Assembly (NCBI GenBank): GCA_003209055.1
Contig: QCTB01000002.1
Coordinates: forward strand, 1-48,845
Length of the DNA stretch: 48,845 nt
Source: Prochlorococcus sp. AG-670-O13
Lineage (GTDB): Bacteria > Cyanobacteriota > Cyanobacteriia > PCC-6307 > Cyanobiaceae
Direction of reading: 5' to 3'
Shown: positions 34,812 through 44,674 of the stretch, in pieces
Layout of the letters: each line of letters starts with the position of its first letter
How positions within the stretch are numbered: the first letter of the stretch is position 1
Made by a program: the position numbers and the translations under genes
The notes under the pieces: generated by a model
Database searches by the model: none
The model's input: only the letters and a program-made list of their open reading frames with translations
Told to the model about the DNA's origin: nothing

Positions 34812-35735
34812 TTAGCTAATACTATCTACAAGTCCATTTTGAATTCCTGCTTTCCTAAGCTTTCTTAATGCCCTTTGTACAACTTGTCTGCAATATTCTC
34901 GGCTGCAACTCATATGCCTTGCAACTTCAGCTAAAGTTCTCCATTCATTTGAACCATCTAAACCGAATCTTAGACTTACAATCTTTCTCTCTTTTTCAGT
35001 AAGATTAGCTTTATCTAATAAAGTCCAAGCAGAGGCTGTTCTTTCAGCTAGTTCTGCTAATTCCATTGGAGGGGTTTGATCACTTGGCAAAATATCAACA
35101 AGCTCAGATGGATCGGATTTTGATTTTACAGTACCTTGAAGACTAACTGTTATACTTCGCAACTCGCAAGAAAGTAGTTCATCAATTTCCTCTTTAGTAA
35201 TTTTCATCTCTTCTGCTAACTCAATACTTGAAGGAGGAAACCCTTTAAGTTGCATTAGCTTTGATTTTGCTGCTCTTAATTTAGTTAGCTTTTCATTTAT
35301 ATTTACTGGTATTCTTATGGTCCTGCTTTGAGTTGATAGTGCTCTATTTAACCCTTGTCTTATCCACCAATAAGCATAAGTGGAGAATCTATGTCCTCTT
35401 GCAGGGTCATATTTTTCTACAGCTCTTGTAAGACCAAGAGTCCCCTCTTGAATTAAATCCAATAATTCTAAACCTTTCCCCTGATATCTTTTGGCAAGAT
35501 TAACAACTAATCTAAGATTTGCTGTAATCATTTCATTCTTGGCCTTTTCGCCAACTTTTATTTTCTTTTTTTCCTCTTGAGAATATTCACAAGCAGGGCC
35601 TTTACCACCTGCAATTTGACATCTATTTATAAGTACAACCATTTCTTGAACTTTTCTCCCCATCGTGAGTTCTTTCTCTGGGGTTAAAAGTTGATGACGA
35701 CCTATTTCTCCAAGAAAATCGCTTAATGAACTCAC
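34812..35735 (-). CDS. Group 2 sigma-70 family RNA polymerase sigma factor
   Basis: 307 residues: region 1.2 (LSDFLGEIGRHQLLTPEKEL), region 2 (LRLVVNLAKRYQGKGLELLDLIQEGTLGLTRAVEKYDP, then YAYWWIRQGLNRAL), region 3, and region 4.2 HTH (LAEVARHMSCSREYCRQVVQRALRKLR). It lacks the long region 1.1 of the main sigma factor, so it is a non-essential, stress- or light-type group 2 factor. Start is GTG 35735. The 148 bp upstream are extremely AT-rich. Confidence 0.93.
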   Translation of the reverse strand: MSSLSDFLGEIGRHQLLTPEKELTMGRKVQEMVVLINRCQIAGGKGPACEYSQEEKKKIKVGEKAKNEMITANLRLVVNLAKRYQGKGLELLDLIQEGTLGLTRAVEKYDPARGHRFSTYAYWWIRQGLNRALSTQSRTIRIPVNINEKLTKLRAAKSKLMQLKGFPPSSIELAEEMKITKEEIDELLSCELRSITVSLQGTVKSKSDPSELVDILPSDQTPPMELAELAERTASAWTLLDKANLTEKERKIVSLRFGLDGSNEWRTLAEVARHMSCSREYCRQVVQRALRKLRKAGIQNGLVDSIS

Positions 35736-35883
35736 GATTTACACCTTTAGTTAATATATTTAACTTATAGTTAATTTCTAAATAAGCTATACATGTAATA
35801 ATTAATTAATATTTAGTTAATAATTATTATTTAATTATTTGATTTAATTAAATAATTTACAGTTTCAAATATCTTTAATTTGG

Positions 35884-36546
35884 TTATCCTTTTTTTCTCC
35901 TTGATTCAAGAACAGCTAGCACATCTCTCCACTCAACTCCCTTATGCAGCAATGCAACTTGTAGATGATAAATTATATCAGCAGCTTCATTTGAGATTGA
36001 ATTTTTGTCATTATCTTTGCAAGCCATAATAAATTCTGCCGTTTCTTCACCCATTTTTTTTAAGATAGTATTACTACCTTTTGTTAATAAATGATTTGTA
36101 TAACTTTTTTCTAAACGATTAATTGATCTTTCATTAAGAGTATTAAATAATTCTGAACAAATATTAGAAAAAGGATTTGTTTTCTTTTCTTTTTTATTAC
36201 TTAACTTATTATCTATTTCATTAAAAAAGCAACTTTTTTCGCCTGTATGGCATGCTCCAGAACCATTCTGTTCTATAGAAAGAACAAGTGCATCATTGTC
36301 ACAATCAAATCTAATTTCTTTAAGTATTTGGGTACTACCGCTTGTTGCTCCTTTTCTCCATATCTCAGATCTTGACCTGCTCCAATAATGGACATTTTTT
36401 GTTTCAAGTGTTTTAGTTAATGATTCTTTATTCATCCAAGCAAGCATAAGAATTGATCCGTCTAGCCAATCTTGTGCTATTGCAGGGATTAATCCATAAT
36501 TGTCAAAGCGAAGTTCTTCTATCGAAAAATTAGTTGAATAAGCCAT
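35884..36546 (-). CDS. hisIE: Bifunctional phosphoribosyl-AMP cyclohydrolase / phosphoribosyl-ATP pyrophosphatase
   Basis: Second and third steps of histidine synthesis in one 220-residue protein. The HisI domain (1-about 115) has WMNKESL, HYWSRSRSEIWRKGATSG and the zinc-site CDNDALVL and CHTGEKSCF. The HisE domain (about 128-220) has the MazG-like GEETAEFIMA and NEAADIIYHLQV metal-binding helices. ATG 36546. It is 63 bp from the divergent QueD-like gene. Confidence 0.95.
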   Translation of the reverse strand: MAYSTNFSIEELRFDNYGLIPAIAQDWLDGSILMLAWMNKESLTKTLETKNVHYWSRSRSEIWRKGATSGSTQILKEIRFDCDNDALVLSIEQNGSGACHTGEKSCFFNEIDNKLSNKKEKKTNPFSNICSELFNTLNERSINRLEKSYTNHLLTKGSNTILKKMGEETAEFIMACKDNDKNSISNEAADIIYHLQVALLHKGVEWRDVLAVLESRRKKG

Positions 36547-36608
36547 TATATTAAATGTGTTAACTCTTTCACCTTTGTTTTACTAGAAATTATCTTAACA
36601 GCTAATTA

Positions 36609-37073
36609 ATGAATATTCATTCTTCACAATTTTCTTGCAGTAAAAGTTTTGAGGATTTTCCATGTTCTCACAGGCAATGGCGTCATGCGGGACATTGCAG
36701 ATTTGTTCATGGCTACTCGAGATCATTTACTTTTTGGTTTATTGCGAAAGAATTAGACGTAAATGGTTTTGTTGTTGATTTTTCTAGATTAAAGCCTCTT
36801 GAAAAAAAACTAAAAGAACAGTTTGATCATACATTTCTAGTGAATAAAGATGACCCTTTATTAAATTACTGGAAGGAGTTAAATGACTTAGAGGCTTTAA
36901 ATTTGAGGATTATGGATAATGTTGGAATGGAATTCTCTTCCAAAGTTATTTGGCAATGGGCTAATGAATATTTAAAGGAAAAAGATAAAGGAAGAACATG
37001 TTGCTGGAAAACTGAATCAAAAGAAAACAAATCTAATTCTGCGAGTTATGAAAATTTACCGACATGGTACTAA
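36609..37073 (+). CDS. 6-carboxytetrahydropterin synthase-like protein (QueD/PTPS family)
   Basis: 154 residues. By alignment to E. coli QueD, zinc ligand His16 corresponds to His21 (PCSHRQ), catalytic Cys27 to Cys30, and His31 to His34, but the third zinc ligand His33 is Tyr36 (HGYS). The catalytic Asp-His pair is Asp73-His74 (FDHTFL). The conserved middle (GFVVDFSRLKPLEKKLK) is intact, and the tail after 130 is lysine- and serine-rich. The substrate would be dihydroneopterin triphosphate, the product of FolE. A queuosine role is uncertain because no queC, queE or queF is in the window. Confidence 0.8.
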   Translation: MNIHSSQFSCSKSFEDFPCSHRQWRHAGHCRFVHGYSRSFTFWFIAKELDVNGFVVDFSRLKPLEKKLKEQFDHTFLVNKDDPLLNYWKELNDLEALNLRIMDNVGMEFSSKVIWQWANEYLKEKDKGRTCCWKTESKENKSNSASYENLPTWY

Positions 37074-37128
37074 ATATTTAATAAAAAGTTTTTATTAGAA
37101 ATTTAAAAATAATGCTTTATACAAAATA

Positions 37129-39711
37129 TCAATCTACAAATATTCCTCCGTCCTTAATTGAAATAAAAACCTCTTTTTTATTTAAATAATTGTTATTTAA
37201 AATATTATTTGCAATTTTTGTCTCAATTTCTTTTTGAATAATCCTTTTCAAAGGCCTTGCTCCATAACTGCTATCGAAACTATTTTTAACTAGATGGTCA
37301 ATCACTTCTTCTGTCATTTGTAAATTCAAGTCTTTTTTGATGAGCCTATTTTCTAGCCTTTTTAATTGAATTTTTGCAATTTCTTTTAGTTCATTTAACT
37401 CTAGAGTTTTAAAAATTACTATTTCATCAAGACGATTGAGGAATTCAGGTTTAAAGAATTTCTTCAATTCAACATCCACAATGTTTTTTATTTCATTTGC
37501 GTCTTCATTTCTAATAGATAAATCATTTATGGATTGACTACCTAAATTACTTGTTAGAACAATTATTGAATTTTTAAAACTTATGGTTCTCCCCTGCCCA
37601 TCAGTAATAATCCCATCATCAAGTACTTGTAATAAAATATTTAAAACATCTTTATGCGCTTTTTCTATTTCATCTAGGAGTATTAATGAATAAGGATTTT
37701 TCCTAACTGCATCCGTTAATTGACCTCCAGATTCAAAACCTATATACCCTGGAGGGGCACCAATAATTTTGCTAAGAGAATGCTTCTCCATAAATTCAGA
37801 CATATCTAATCTCGTAATCGATGAATTTGAATCAAATATTGTTTTAGCTGTTACTTTGCTTAGTTCTGTTTTCCCTACTCCTGTTGGGCCCAAGAATAAA
37901 AAACTAGCTAGTGGCCTATTTGGATCATTTAGTCCTGTTCTTGATCTCTTAATTGAATCTGCAACAATGGAAATAGCATTATTCTGACCAATAATTTTTT
38001 CTTTAAGAGTTAATTCAAGTTTTAAAAGCTTTTCTTTCTCAGATTGGTTTAGATTATTGACAGGAATAGAAGTCCACTTCGAAACAACTTCTGCAATATC
38101 ATCAAAATTCACCTCTTGCCTTAAAAGATTCTTTTCCCCATTTTTGAAAGAATCTACTAAACCCTCACTTTTTTTCTTTAAATTTTTTTGCAAAGTATTT
38201 AGGGTTCCAAATTCTAATTCTGCGGCTTTGTTGAGATCAAAGCTTCTTTTAGCTTGTTCTATTTGTAATTGGGTAGATTCAATTTCTTCTTTTAGATTAC
38301 TAATCTCATCAATTTCTTCTTTCTCCTTCCTCCATTGAGTATTTAATTCAGATTGTTTAATCTTGAGTTCTTTCAGCTCATTATTAATTCTTTTAAGCCT
38401 TTCTAAAGAAAAATTATCTGATTCCCTTTTTAAGGATAGATTTTCCATTTCTAGTTGCAAAACTTTTCTATCAATCTCATCAATTTCTTCTGGTTTGGAA
38501 GTTATTACCATATTTAATCTTGAAGCAGCTTCATCAATTAGATCGATTGCCTTGTCAGGTAAAAATCTATCGTTAATATATCTTTCACTAAGGCTGGCAG
38601 CCGCAACTAAAGCATTATCTGAAATTCTTACACTATGATGAACTTCATATTTTTCTCTTAGTCCTCTAAGTATTGAAATCGTATCATCTACTGAAGGAGC
38701 ATTAATTTTTATTTTTTGAAATCTTCTTTCAAGTGCAGGATCCTTCTCAATATTTTGTTTATGTTCATTAATTGTTGTAGCCCCAATGCATCTCAATTCT
38801 CCTCTCGCTAGCATAGGTTTTAAAAGATTACTAGCATCTAATGATCCCCCACTTGCACCTGCTCCAACAACTGTATGTATTTCATCTATAAATAAAATAA
38901 TCTTACCTTCAGAACTTTTTACTTTTTTTAAAACATTTTTTATCCTTTCTTCAAATTCACCTCGGTATTTTGCTCCAGCTATTAGTGAACCCATATCGAT
39001 TGAAATTAATTGTCTATTATTTAAAGAAGAAGGCACATCTCCATTAACTATTCTTTGAGCTAAGCCCTCTACTATCGCAGTTTTGCCTACACCTGGTTCT
39101 CCTATTAGAACTGGATTATTTTTTGTTCTTCTGCTTAATATTTGGATCGTCCTTCTGATCTCTTCATCTCTGCCAATTACTGGATCTAAGATCCCATCTC
39201 TTGCCGATTTTGTGAGATCGATACCGAATTTATCTAAAGATTCATTAGAACTGTCAAAATTATTTTTTATTGTGGAATCAGATTGCATCTCTTGTATAAT
39301 TTCTAAAAATTCTGGAATTTCTTTTTTATTTAAAATTAATTCCCCGCAAACCACATCATATGTTAAACCGTACAGTATGTGATCTGTTGATATCACTACA
39401 TCATTTAAATTTTCTCTTAAATCATTTGCTTTTAAGAAAACTTTTTGTGTGTTTTCATCTATAAATAAACTTTTTTGCTTTTTCTTCATCTTTGCTTTCG
39501 CATGCAATAAAGAAATTAATTCTGTTTCTAATCTTTTAATATTAATATCATTCTTTTTAAGTATTTTGATTGTAAGAATATCTTTTTTTATTAATGCAAG
39601 TAATAAATTTTCAGAATCTACATTTTGTTGAAAATTATTAAGAGCTATTTCCTTTGATAAAAGAAAAGAATCCCAAGCAGAATTAGAAAATTCACTTGGG
39701 ACTATCTTCAT
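37129..39711 (-). CDS. clpB: ClpB-type disaggregase ATPase
   Basis: Hsp100 chaperone that works with DnaK to dissolve aggregates. The 860-residue protein has an N-domain (1-150), AAA1 with [13 protein letters not shown] near 205 and [13 protein letters not shown], the long coiled-coil middle domain (about 405-525) that distinguishes ClpB from ClpC/A, and AAA2 with [12 protein letters not shown] near 605 and [13 protein letters not shown] 39711 is preferred to the adjacent TTG 39714. The N-domain is divergent, so this may be the second, less canonical ClpB paralogue of cyanobacteria; I cannot decide without the other copy. Confidence 0.92.
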   Translation of the reverse strand: MKIVPSEFSNSAWDSFLLSKEIALNNFQQNVDSENLLLALIKKDILTIKILKKNDINIKRLETELISLLHAKAKMKKKQKSLFIDENTQKVFLKANDLRENLNDVVISTDHILYGLTYDVVCGELILNKKEIPEFLEIIQEMQSDSTIKNNFDSSNESLDKFGIDLTKSARDGILDPVIGRDEEIRRTIQILSRRTKNNPVLIGEPGVGKTAIVEGLAQRIVNGDVPSSLNNRQLISIDMGSLIAGAKYRGEFEERIKNVLKKVKSSEGKIILFIDEIHTVVGAGASGGSLDASNLLKPMLARGELRCIGATTINEHKQNIEKDPALERRFQKIKINAPSVDDTISILRGLREKYEVHHSVRISDNALVAAASLSERYINDRFLPDKAIDLIDEAASRLNMVITSKPEEIDEIDRKVLQLEMENLSLKRESDNFSLERLKRINNELKELKIKQSELNTQWRKEKEEIDEISNLKEEIESTQLQIEQAKRSFDLNKAAELEFGTLNTLQKNLKKKSEGLVDSFKNGEKNLLRQEVNFDDIAEVVSKWTSIPVNNLNQSEKEKLLKLELTLKEKIIGQNNAISIVADSIKRSRTGLNDPNRPLASFLFLGPTGVGKTELSKVTAKTIFDSNSSITRLDMSEFMEKHSLSKIIGAPPGYIGFESGGQLTDAVRKNPYSLILLDEIEKAHKDVLNILLQVLDDGIITDGQGRTISFKNSIIVLTSNLGSQSINDLSIRNEDANEIKNIVDVELKKFFKPEFLNRLDEIVIFKTLELNELKEIAKIQLKRLENRLIKKDLNLQMTEEVIDHLVKNSFDSSYGARPLKRIIQKEIETKIANNILNNNYLNKKEVFISIKDGGIFVD

Positions 39712-39789
39712 CAAAGTTAAAGGAAATTACTCTAAATAGTTCGAAAATATTCAAACGTTTGATGAATATTTTAAATCAATAAAAGCTTG

Positions 39790-40140
39790 TTACTCAACAA
39801 TTACTTTTCCTACCATACCTGCTCCTCTATGAGGCTCACAGTAGTAGTCATAAGTACCAGCTGTATCAAAGGTTTCTTCCCAAGATTCCCCTGGAGCAAA
39901 AGCTAGATCAGCATGACTAAGTTCTTCATGGCCATCAAAAACAGCATTATGAGGAGCTAATTTATTATTGATGAATTTGACAGTATCACCCGCACTGATA
40001 GTTACAGAGCTAGGTTCGAAAGCTAGCATTCCAGCATCAGTACCAAGTTTAACTTCAACAGTTTTAGCTGAAACAGATGTGATACCTAGACCCAGAGTTA
40101 AAACAATTGCAAAAAATCCAGCAAAAATTGAACGTAACAT
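39790..40140 (-). CDS. petE: Plastocyanin precursor
   Basis: Copper protein of the thylakoid lumen that carries electrons from cytochrome b6f to photosystem I. The 116-residue precursor has a signal peptide (1-25, cleaved after SVSA). Copper ligands are His64 (APHNAVF), Cys101, His104 and Met109 ([11 protein letters not shown]). The mature part is about 91 residues, shorter than most plastocyanins. It stands alone, 75 bp after the start of clpB. Confidence 0.97.
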   Translation of the reverse strand: MLRSIFAGFFAIVLTLGLGITSVSAKTVEVKLGTDAGMLAFEPSSVTISAGDTVKFINNKLAPHNAVFDGHEELSHADLAFAPGESWEETFDTAGTYDYYCEPHRGAGMVGKVIVE

Positions 40141-40198
40141 AATTTAAATTTACTATTTATACATATTACAAGGTTTTTGGAACTAAATCGCGAGAAGT

Positions 40199-41182
40199 TT
40201 AATTGATATTACAACCTGGTAACTTTGCTAACCTTAAGATATCTTCGAGTGATTTTGCATAACTTTTCATATTAAATGTCTCTGGATTAGTTATGGGAAC
40301 ATGATTAAAGTCATATTTTTTAATGCTGAAACTATCCCAAGGAGTAGTTTGAATAGGAAGCACTCTTAATAAAATCTTCATTATTTTTTTTGTTAGGGGG
40401 ATAGAAAAATATCTAGTCATATGATTTCTTTTTAAAAGTATATTTATTGAATCATCAATAGAAATAAAGTTTTGTCCCAATACAAATTTCTTGAATCCTT
40501 TATAAGCATCTAATTTATAATTTCTAATTAGAAATCCACAAATTTGAGCAATGTCATTGGCATGTATAAAGTGAAATTTTGAATTAAGTTTTAGAAATCT
40601 TGCTAACCAAAGCCATTTATTAATTTCTTTCAATCCGCTGGTTAAATAACTTACCGGAAATTTACTTCTTTTATTAAGAGTTCCTCCGAAAACTAATGTA
40701 GGGAAAACCACGAAAGTTTTTTCTGCAAATGAGCTCTCTTTAAGTCTCTCAAAACACTTATATTTTGTTTGAATATATTCTGTTCCATAAATTAAGGATT
40801 CCCTCATTAACTCAGTTTCTTTATTAAGTATGCTCGCTGTTGAAAAATAAATTATTTTCTCTAATTTATTTTTTTCAAGCATTCCTAATAATTCTTCAAA
40901 CGCTTTTATGTTTACTTCGTAGGCTCTTTTTGGATCACCCCAAGCTGTCGCAGTGTGTATAAGAAAATTTATTTGACTAATTTCTTTACTAAATTTATGA
41001 CATTCTCGAATATCACAGATTAATAATTTAATTCGTTTGTTTTTTTGGATAGATAAGGGTAGCTTATTCCTATCTCTAACCATAAGATATAGCCTAAATC
41101 GAGTTTTTTTTAAAAACCAATCAATTAAATATTGACCAACACATCCGTTAGAGCCAGTTATTAATAAGTTTTTAATTGCCAA
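40199..41182 (-). CDS. NAD-dependent epimerase/dehydratase family protein (extended SDR)
   Basis: 327 residues, TTG start at 41182. The Rossmann motif ITGSNGCVGQYL is at 8-19. An active-site Tyr/Lys pair is in YIQTKYKCFERL (Tyr136/Lys140 region), and IHTATAWGDP follows the cofactor pattern. Substrate unknown; sugar-nucleotide or other small-molecule reduction is possible. It lies 8 bp after hemE on the same strand, so it is probably in the hemE transcript. Confidence 0.82.
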   Translation of the reverse strand: MAIKNLLITGSNGCVGQYLIDWFLKKTRFRLYLMVRDRNKLPLSIQKNKRIKLLICDIRECHKFSKEISQINFLIHTATAWGDPKRAYEVNIKAFEELLGMLEKNKLEKIIYFSTASILNKETELMRESLIYGTEYIQTKYKCFERLKESSFAEKTFVVFPTLVFGGTLNKRSKFPVSYLTSGLKEINKWLWLARFLKLNSKFHFIHANDIAQICGFLIRNYKLDAYKGFKKFVLGQNFISIDDSINILLKRNHMTRYFSIPLTKKIMKILLRVLPIQTTPWDSFSIKKYDFNHVPITNPETFNMKSYAKSLEDILRLAKLPGCNIN

Positions 41183-41190
41183 AATATAAG

Positions 41191-42231
41191 TTAGTAAGTA
41201 AGTGTTTTTCCATGTTCAAAAAATGTTTTAGCATTTTCTTCAGGTGTGCCTGGTAAAATCCCATGACCTAAATTAAGAATATATTTTCTTTCTTTTACTT
41301 TATTAAAAGTATTATCTATTCTATTTTTTATTGATTCTTTATCCCCAAATAATATACCAGGATCAACATTGCCCTGAATCCCAATTTCAGAAGGAATTCT
41401 CTTACAAGCCTCCTTAATATCCACTGTCCAGTCCAGCGAAATTATATCCACACCAGTATTAGCCATTCTTTCTATTACCCCAGCACTCCCTGATATATAT
41501 AAAATAATTGGAGTATCGGGGTATTCTTCTTTAACAATTTCAACAACCTTTTTTTGATAAGGACCAGCAAAAATATCGTAGTCTTCAGGACTTAATTGTC
41601 CCGCCCAGGAGTCAAAAATCTGTACAACTTGAGCACCAGATTTTATTTGATATTTTAAATACTCACCTATTGATTTTGCAAAGTGTTCAAGAAGTTTGTG
41701 AAGCAAATCTGGCTCTTTGAAAGCCATTGATTTGATTAAAGAATAGTTCTTACTGCTTTTACCTTCAACAACATATGCAGCAAGAGTCCAGGGTGCTCCA
41801 ACAAAGCCAAGAACTGTTGCTTCATTTTTTACATCTTTTTTTAATGATGAAAGGACTTCCCCAACAAAACTTAAACTTTCATTTGGAATTAATTCTTTTA
41901 AATTTTCTATTTGATGAATATTTCTTATGGGATCCTCTATAATTGGGCCCTTACTTTCAATTATTTCAAAATTAATACCCATACCAGGCAGAGGAGTAAG
42001 AATATCTGAAAAAAGAATCACACCATCTGGCTTGAAAGCCTTAAAAGGTTGCATTGAAATTTCATAAGAAAGTTCTGGGTTCTCAGACCTTTCCCTGAAG
42101 CTTGGATAGCGCTCTCTTAAATCTCTATAAATTTTCATATACCTACCAGCTTGTCTCATCATCCATACTGGAGGCCTATTAACTTTATTACCTAAGGCAG
42201 CAGAAAGTAAAAGTGGTAAATTATCACCCAT
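41191..42231 (-). CDS. hemE: Uroporphyrinogen decarboxylase
   Basis: Removes four carboxyl groups from uroporphyrinogen III, giving coproporphyrinogen III for haem and chlorophyll. The 346-residue protein has the signature [14 protein letters not shown] near 19-32, [16 protein letters not shown] near 142-157, QIFDSWAG near 204, and the closing [12 protein letters not shown] near 325-336. It lies between glgB and the SDR gene, all on the minus strand; the 122-bp gap after glgB probably holds its promoter. Confidence 0.97.
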   Translation of the reverse strand: MGDNLPLLLSAALGNKVNRPPVWMMRQAGRYMKIYRDLRERYPSFRERSENPELSYEISMQPFKAFKPDGVILFSDILTPLPGMGINFEIIESKGPIIEDPIRNIHQIENLKELIPNESLSFVGEVLSSLKKDVKNEATVLGFVGAPWTLAAYVVEGKSSKNYSLIKSMAFKEPDLLHKLLEHFAKSIGEYLKYQIKSGAQVVQIFDSWAGQLSPEDYDIFAGPYQKKVVEIVKEEYPDTPIILYISGSAGVIERMANTGVDIISLDWTVDIKEACKRIPSEIGIQGNVDPGILFGDKESIKNRIDNTFNKVKERKYILNLGHGILPGTPEENAKTFFEHGKTLTY

Positions 42232-42353
42232 TTTTGGAGTTCAATGTATTTTAAAAAAAAATTAAAAATTTCTAACTTAAAAATTTTACAACGTAGAGCA
42301 GATTAAAATCATTATGTGAAGAATTAAATGAAATTCACTAATTCAGAATTTAA

Positions 42354-44618
42354 TTATTTCTTTGTTTGATGCTTGAAGATGCTTACACTTAGGGGAGGTA
42401 AAACAATTTCAAGAGCATTTTCATAATTATGAATATTAAATTTTAAAGTTTTTTTACCTCCCATGTTCCCTTTATTACTCCCTCCATATCTAGATCCATC
42501 TGAATTGAAAATTTCTTTATAAAACCCCTCAATTGGAACGCCTATTTTATACGATCCATGAAAATTCGGCGTAAAGTTTGCAACAACTACAAGCCATTCA
42601 TTGCTATTAGTTTCTCTTCTCATAAAACTTATTACTGAATTAGATGTATCATCGCAATCTATCCATTGGAATCCATAAGGATCAAAGTCATTTTTCCATA
42701 GAGAAGGTTCATTTTTATAAAGTTTGTTTAAGTCATCAACCAAGTTCCTAATGCCTTTGTGAGGTTCAAATTTTAGGAGCTCCCATTGAAGATCATCCCA
42801 AACATTCCATTCTTGCCTCTGTCCAAATTCCATTCCCATAAAAATTGTTTTTTTACCAGGATGTGTCCACATATAGGTTAATAGAGCCCTTGTATTAGCA
42901 AATTTTTTCCAATCATCTCCAGGCATTTTGTGTAAAAGATGACTTTTCCCATGAACTACTTCATCATGACTAAGGGCTAGCATAAAATTTTCTGTGTAAT
43001 TATAAGTTATCGAAAAGGTCACACTATTTTGATGGAACTGTCTAAACCAAGGGTCTATTTCAAAGTAATCGAGCATATCATGCATCCAACCCATGTTCCA
43101 TTTCAAATTGAAACCTAGTCCTCCTACATTTGTAGGCTCGGTAACCATTGGCCAAGTTGTAGATTCTTCCGCTATAGATAGAGCTCCAGGAAAATGTTGA
43201 AAAAGAACATGATTTGCTTGCTGGAGAAATTTAACGGCTTCTAAATTTTCATTACCACCATTTTCATTTGGAATCCATTCTCCATTAGGGCGTAAATAAT
43301 CTCTATATAACATTGAAGCAACAGCATCTACTCTTATCCCATCAATATGGAATTCCTCAAACCAATAAACAAGATTTGCTACTAGAAAATTCCTTACTTC
43401 GTTTCGACTATAGTTAAATATTAAAGTACCCCATTCTTTGTGCTCTCCAATGCGAGGATCACCATGCTCATAAAGGTGACAGCCATCAAAAAAAGCTAAA
43501 CCATGTTTATCTTTTGGGAAATGACCAGGGACCCAATCGAGAATTACACCTATGCCTTCATCATGACATCTATTTATAAATTCTTTGAATTCATTTGGAG
43601 TTCCATATCTACTTGTTGGTGCATACCAACCTGTAACTTGATATCCCCAGGAACCGTCAAAAGGATGTTCTGAAATAGGCATTAATTCGATATGAGTAAA
43701 GCCTCTTTCTTTTACATAAGGAATTAGTTTTTCCGTTAACTCTGGATATGTTAAAAACCTTGAACCAGGTTTTAAATCTGCAGCAGGGACAGGATCTCTT
43801 TGTTGCCCATTTTTTTCTTTATATTTATTATCGATCGAATCATGCATCCAACTTCCTAGATGCATCTCATAAACAGAAATGGGTTTATTAATTTGACTAG
43901 AAGCATCTCTATTTTTTATCCAAGAAGTATCTTCCCAATTAAAATTATTTAGTTTAGATATTATCGAACCATTTTGGGGTCTGATTTCATGAAGGAAACC
44001 ATATGGATCTGCTTTTTCATAAATATGCCCTTCTTGAGTTCTTATTTCATATTTATATGCATCCCCTTCTTTCATTATTGGCATAAATAATTCCCAAATA
44101 CCACCAAGCCTTTTTTGCATAGGATGATGTCTACCATCCCAAGAATTTATATTTCCAATTATTGAGATTGATTTTGCATTTGGGGCCCAAATACAAAACA
44201 TAACACCTTTTTGGTCTCTATCTTCAAGGATATGAGCCCCCATTTTCTTCCAAATATGATGGTGATTACCTTCAGCGAAAAGGTGTCTATCAACCTCCCC
44301 CATCCATTCTTCTTTAAAAGCCCACGGATCTTGCTGTGAATGAGAAACCCCTCCTCTCAAAACGTTTATTTGATAATTATTTTCCGGATTCTCAGGAAGT
44401 TTTACCTCAAAAAGCCATTTATGATTCGAGGTTTTCGTATTATAGGTTTTATCTTTAAAAATTATATTTACTTCATCTGCTTCTGGCATCCATACTCTTA
44501 CAATCCATTGATCATTATAAAAATGGGGCCCTAAAATATTTAATGGATTATCATTGCAACAATTTTCGAGGTTGAAAGCTTCTGATTTAATCCAGTCTGC
44601 TTGAATAGTTTCTTTCAT
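42354..44618 (-). CDS. glgB: 1,4-alpha-glucan branching enzyme
   Basis: Makes alpha-1,6 branches in glycogen. The 754-residue GH13 protein has N-terminal carbohydrate-binding modules (about 1-230), the barrel with [20 protein letters not shown], the nucleophile Asp in [15 protein letters not shown], the acid Glu in [10 protein letters not shown] and the third Asp in [13 protein letters not shown], and a C-terminal beta domain. Length is typical of cyanobacterial GlgB. It is 56 bp downstream of the S15 hydrolase gene. Confidence 0.97.
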   Translation of the reverse strand: MKETIQADWIKSEAFNLENCCNDNPLNILGPHFYNDQWIVRVWMPEADEVNIIFKDKTYNTKTSNHKWLFEVKLPENPENNYQINVLRGGVSHSQQDPWAFKEEWMGEVDRHLFAEGNHHHIWKKMGAHILEDRDQKGVMFCIWAPNAKSISIIGNINSWDGRHHPMQKRLGGIWELFMPIMKEGDAYKYEIRTQEGHIYEKADPYGFLHEIRPQNGSIISKLNNFNWEDTSWIKNRDASSQINKPISVYEMHLGSWMHDSIDNKYKEKNGQQRDPVPAADLKPGSRFLTYPELTEKLIPYVKERGFTHIELMPISEHPFDGSWGYQVTGWYAPTSRYGTPNEFKEFINRCHDEGIGVILDWVPGHFPKDKHGLAFFDGCHLYEHGDPRIGEHKEWGTLIFNYSRNEVRNFLVANLVYWFEEFHIDGIRVDAVASMLYRDYLRPNGEWIPNENGGNENLEAVKFLQQANHVLFQHFPGALSIAEESTTWPMVTEPTNVGGLGFNLKWNMGWMHDMLDYFEIDPWFRQFHQNSVTFSITYNYTENFMLALSHDEVVHGKSHLLHKMPGDDWKKFANTRALLTYMWTHPGKKTIFMGMEFGQRQEWNVWDDLQWELLKFEPHKGIRNLVDDLNKLYKNEPSLWKNDFDPYGFQWIDCDDTSNSVISFMRRETNSNEWLVVVANFTPNFHGSYKIGVPIEGFYKEIFNSDGSRYGGSNKGNMGGKKTLKFNIHNYENALEIVLPPLSVSIFKHQTKK

Positions 44619-44674
44619 GACTGGTAGTTATTAAGGAATTATCTTATCAAATCATCAACCAAATAAAAATAAAA

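Noticed and set aside
35736-35883. Inverted repeats of TTAATTAA type upstream of the sigma factor gene
   Set aside because: The region is almost pure A/T, so such repeats are expected by composition.
38363-39382. Several 90-100 codon plus-strand frames across clpB
   Set aside because: They are antisense shadows of a complete ClpB coding sequence and have Ser/Leu-rich translations typical of such frames.
42303-42353. Hairpin AATTAAAT/ATTTAATT after glgB as terminator
   Set aside because: Only A/T pairs and a long loop; such pairings are common by chance in this composition.
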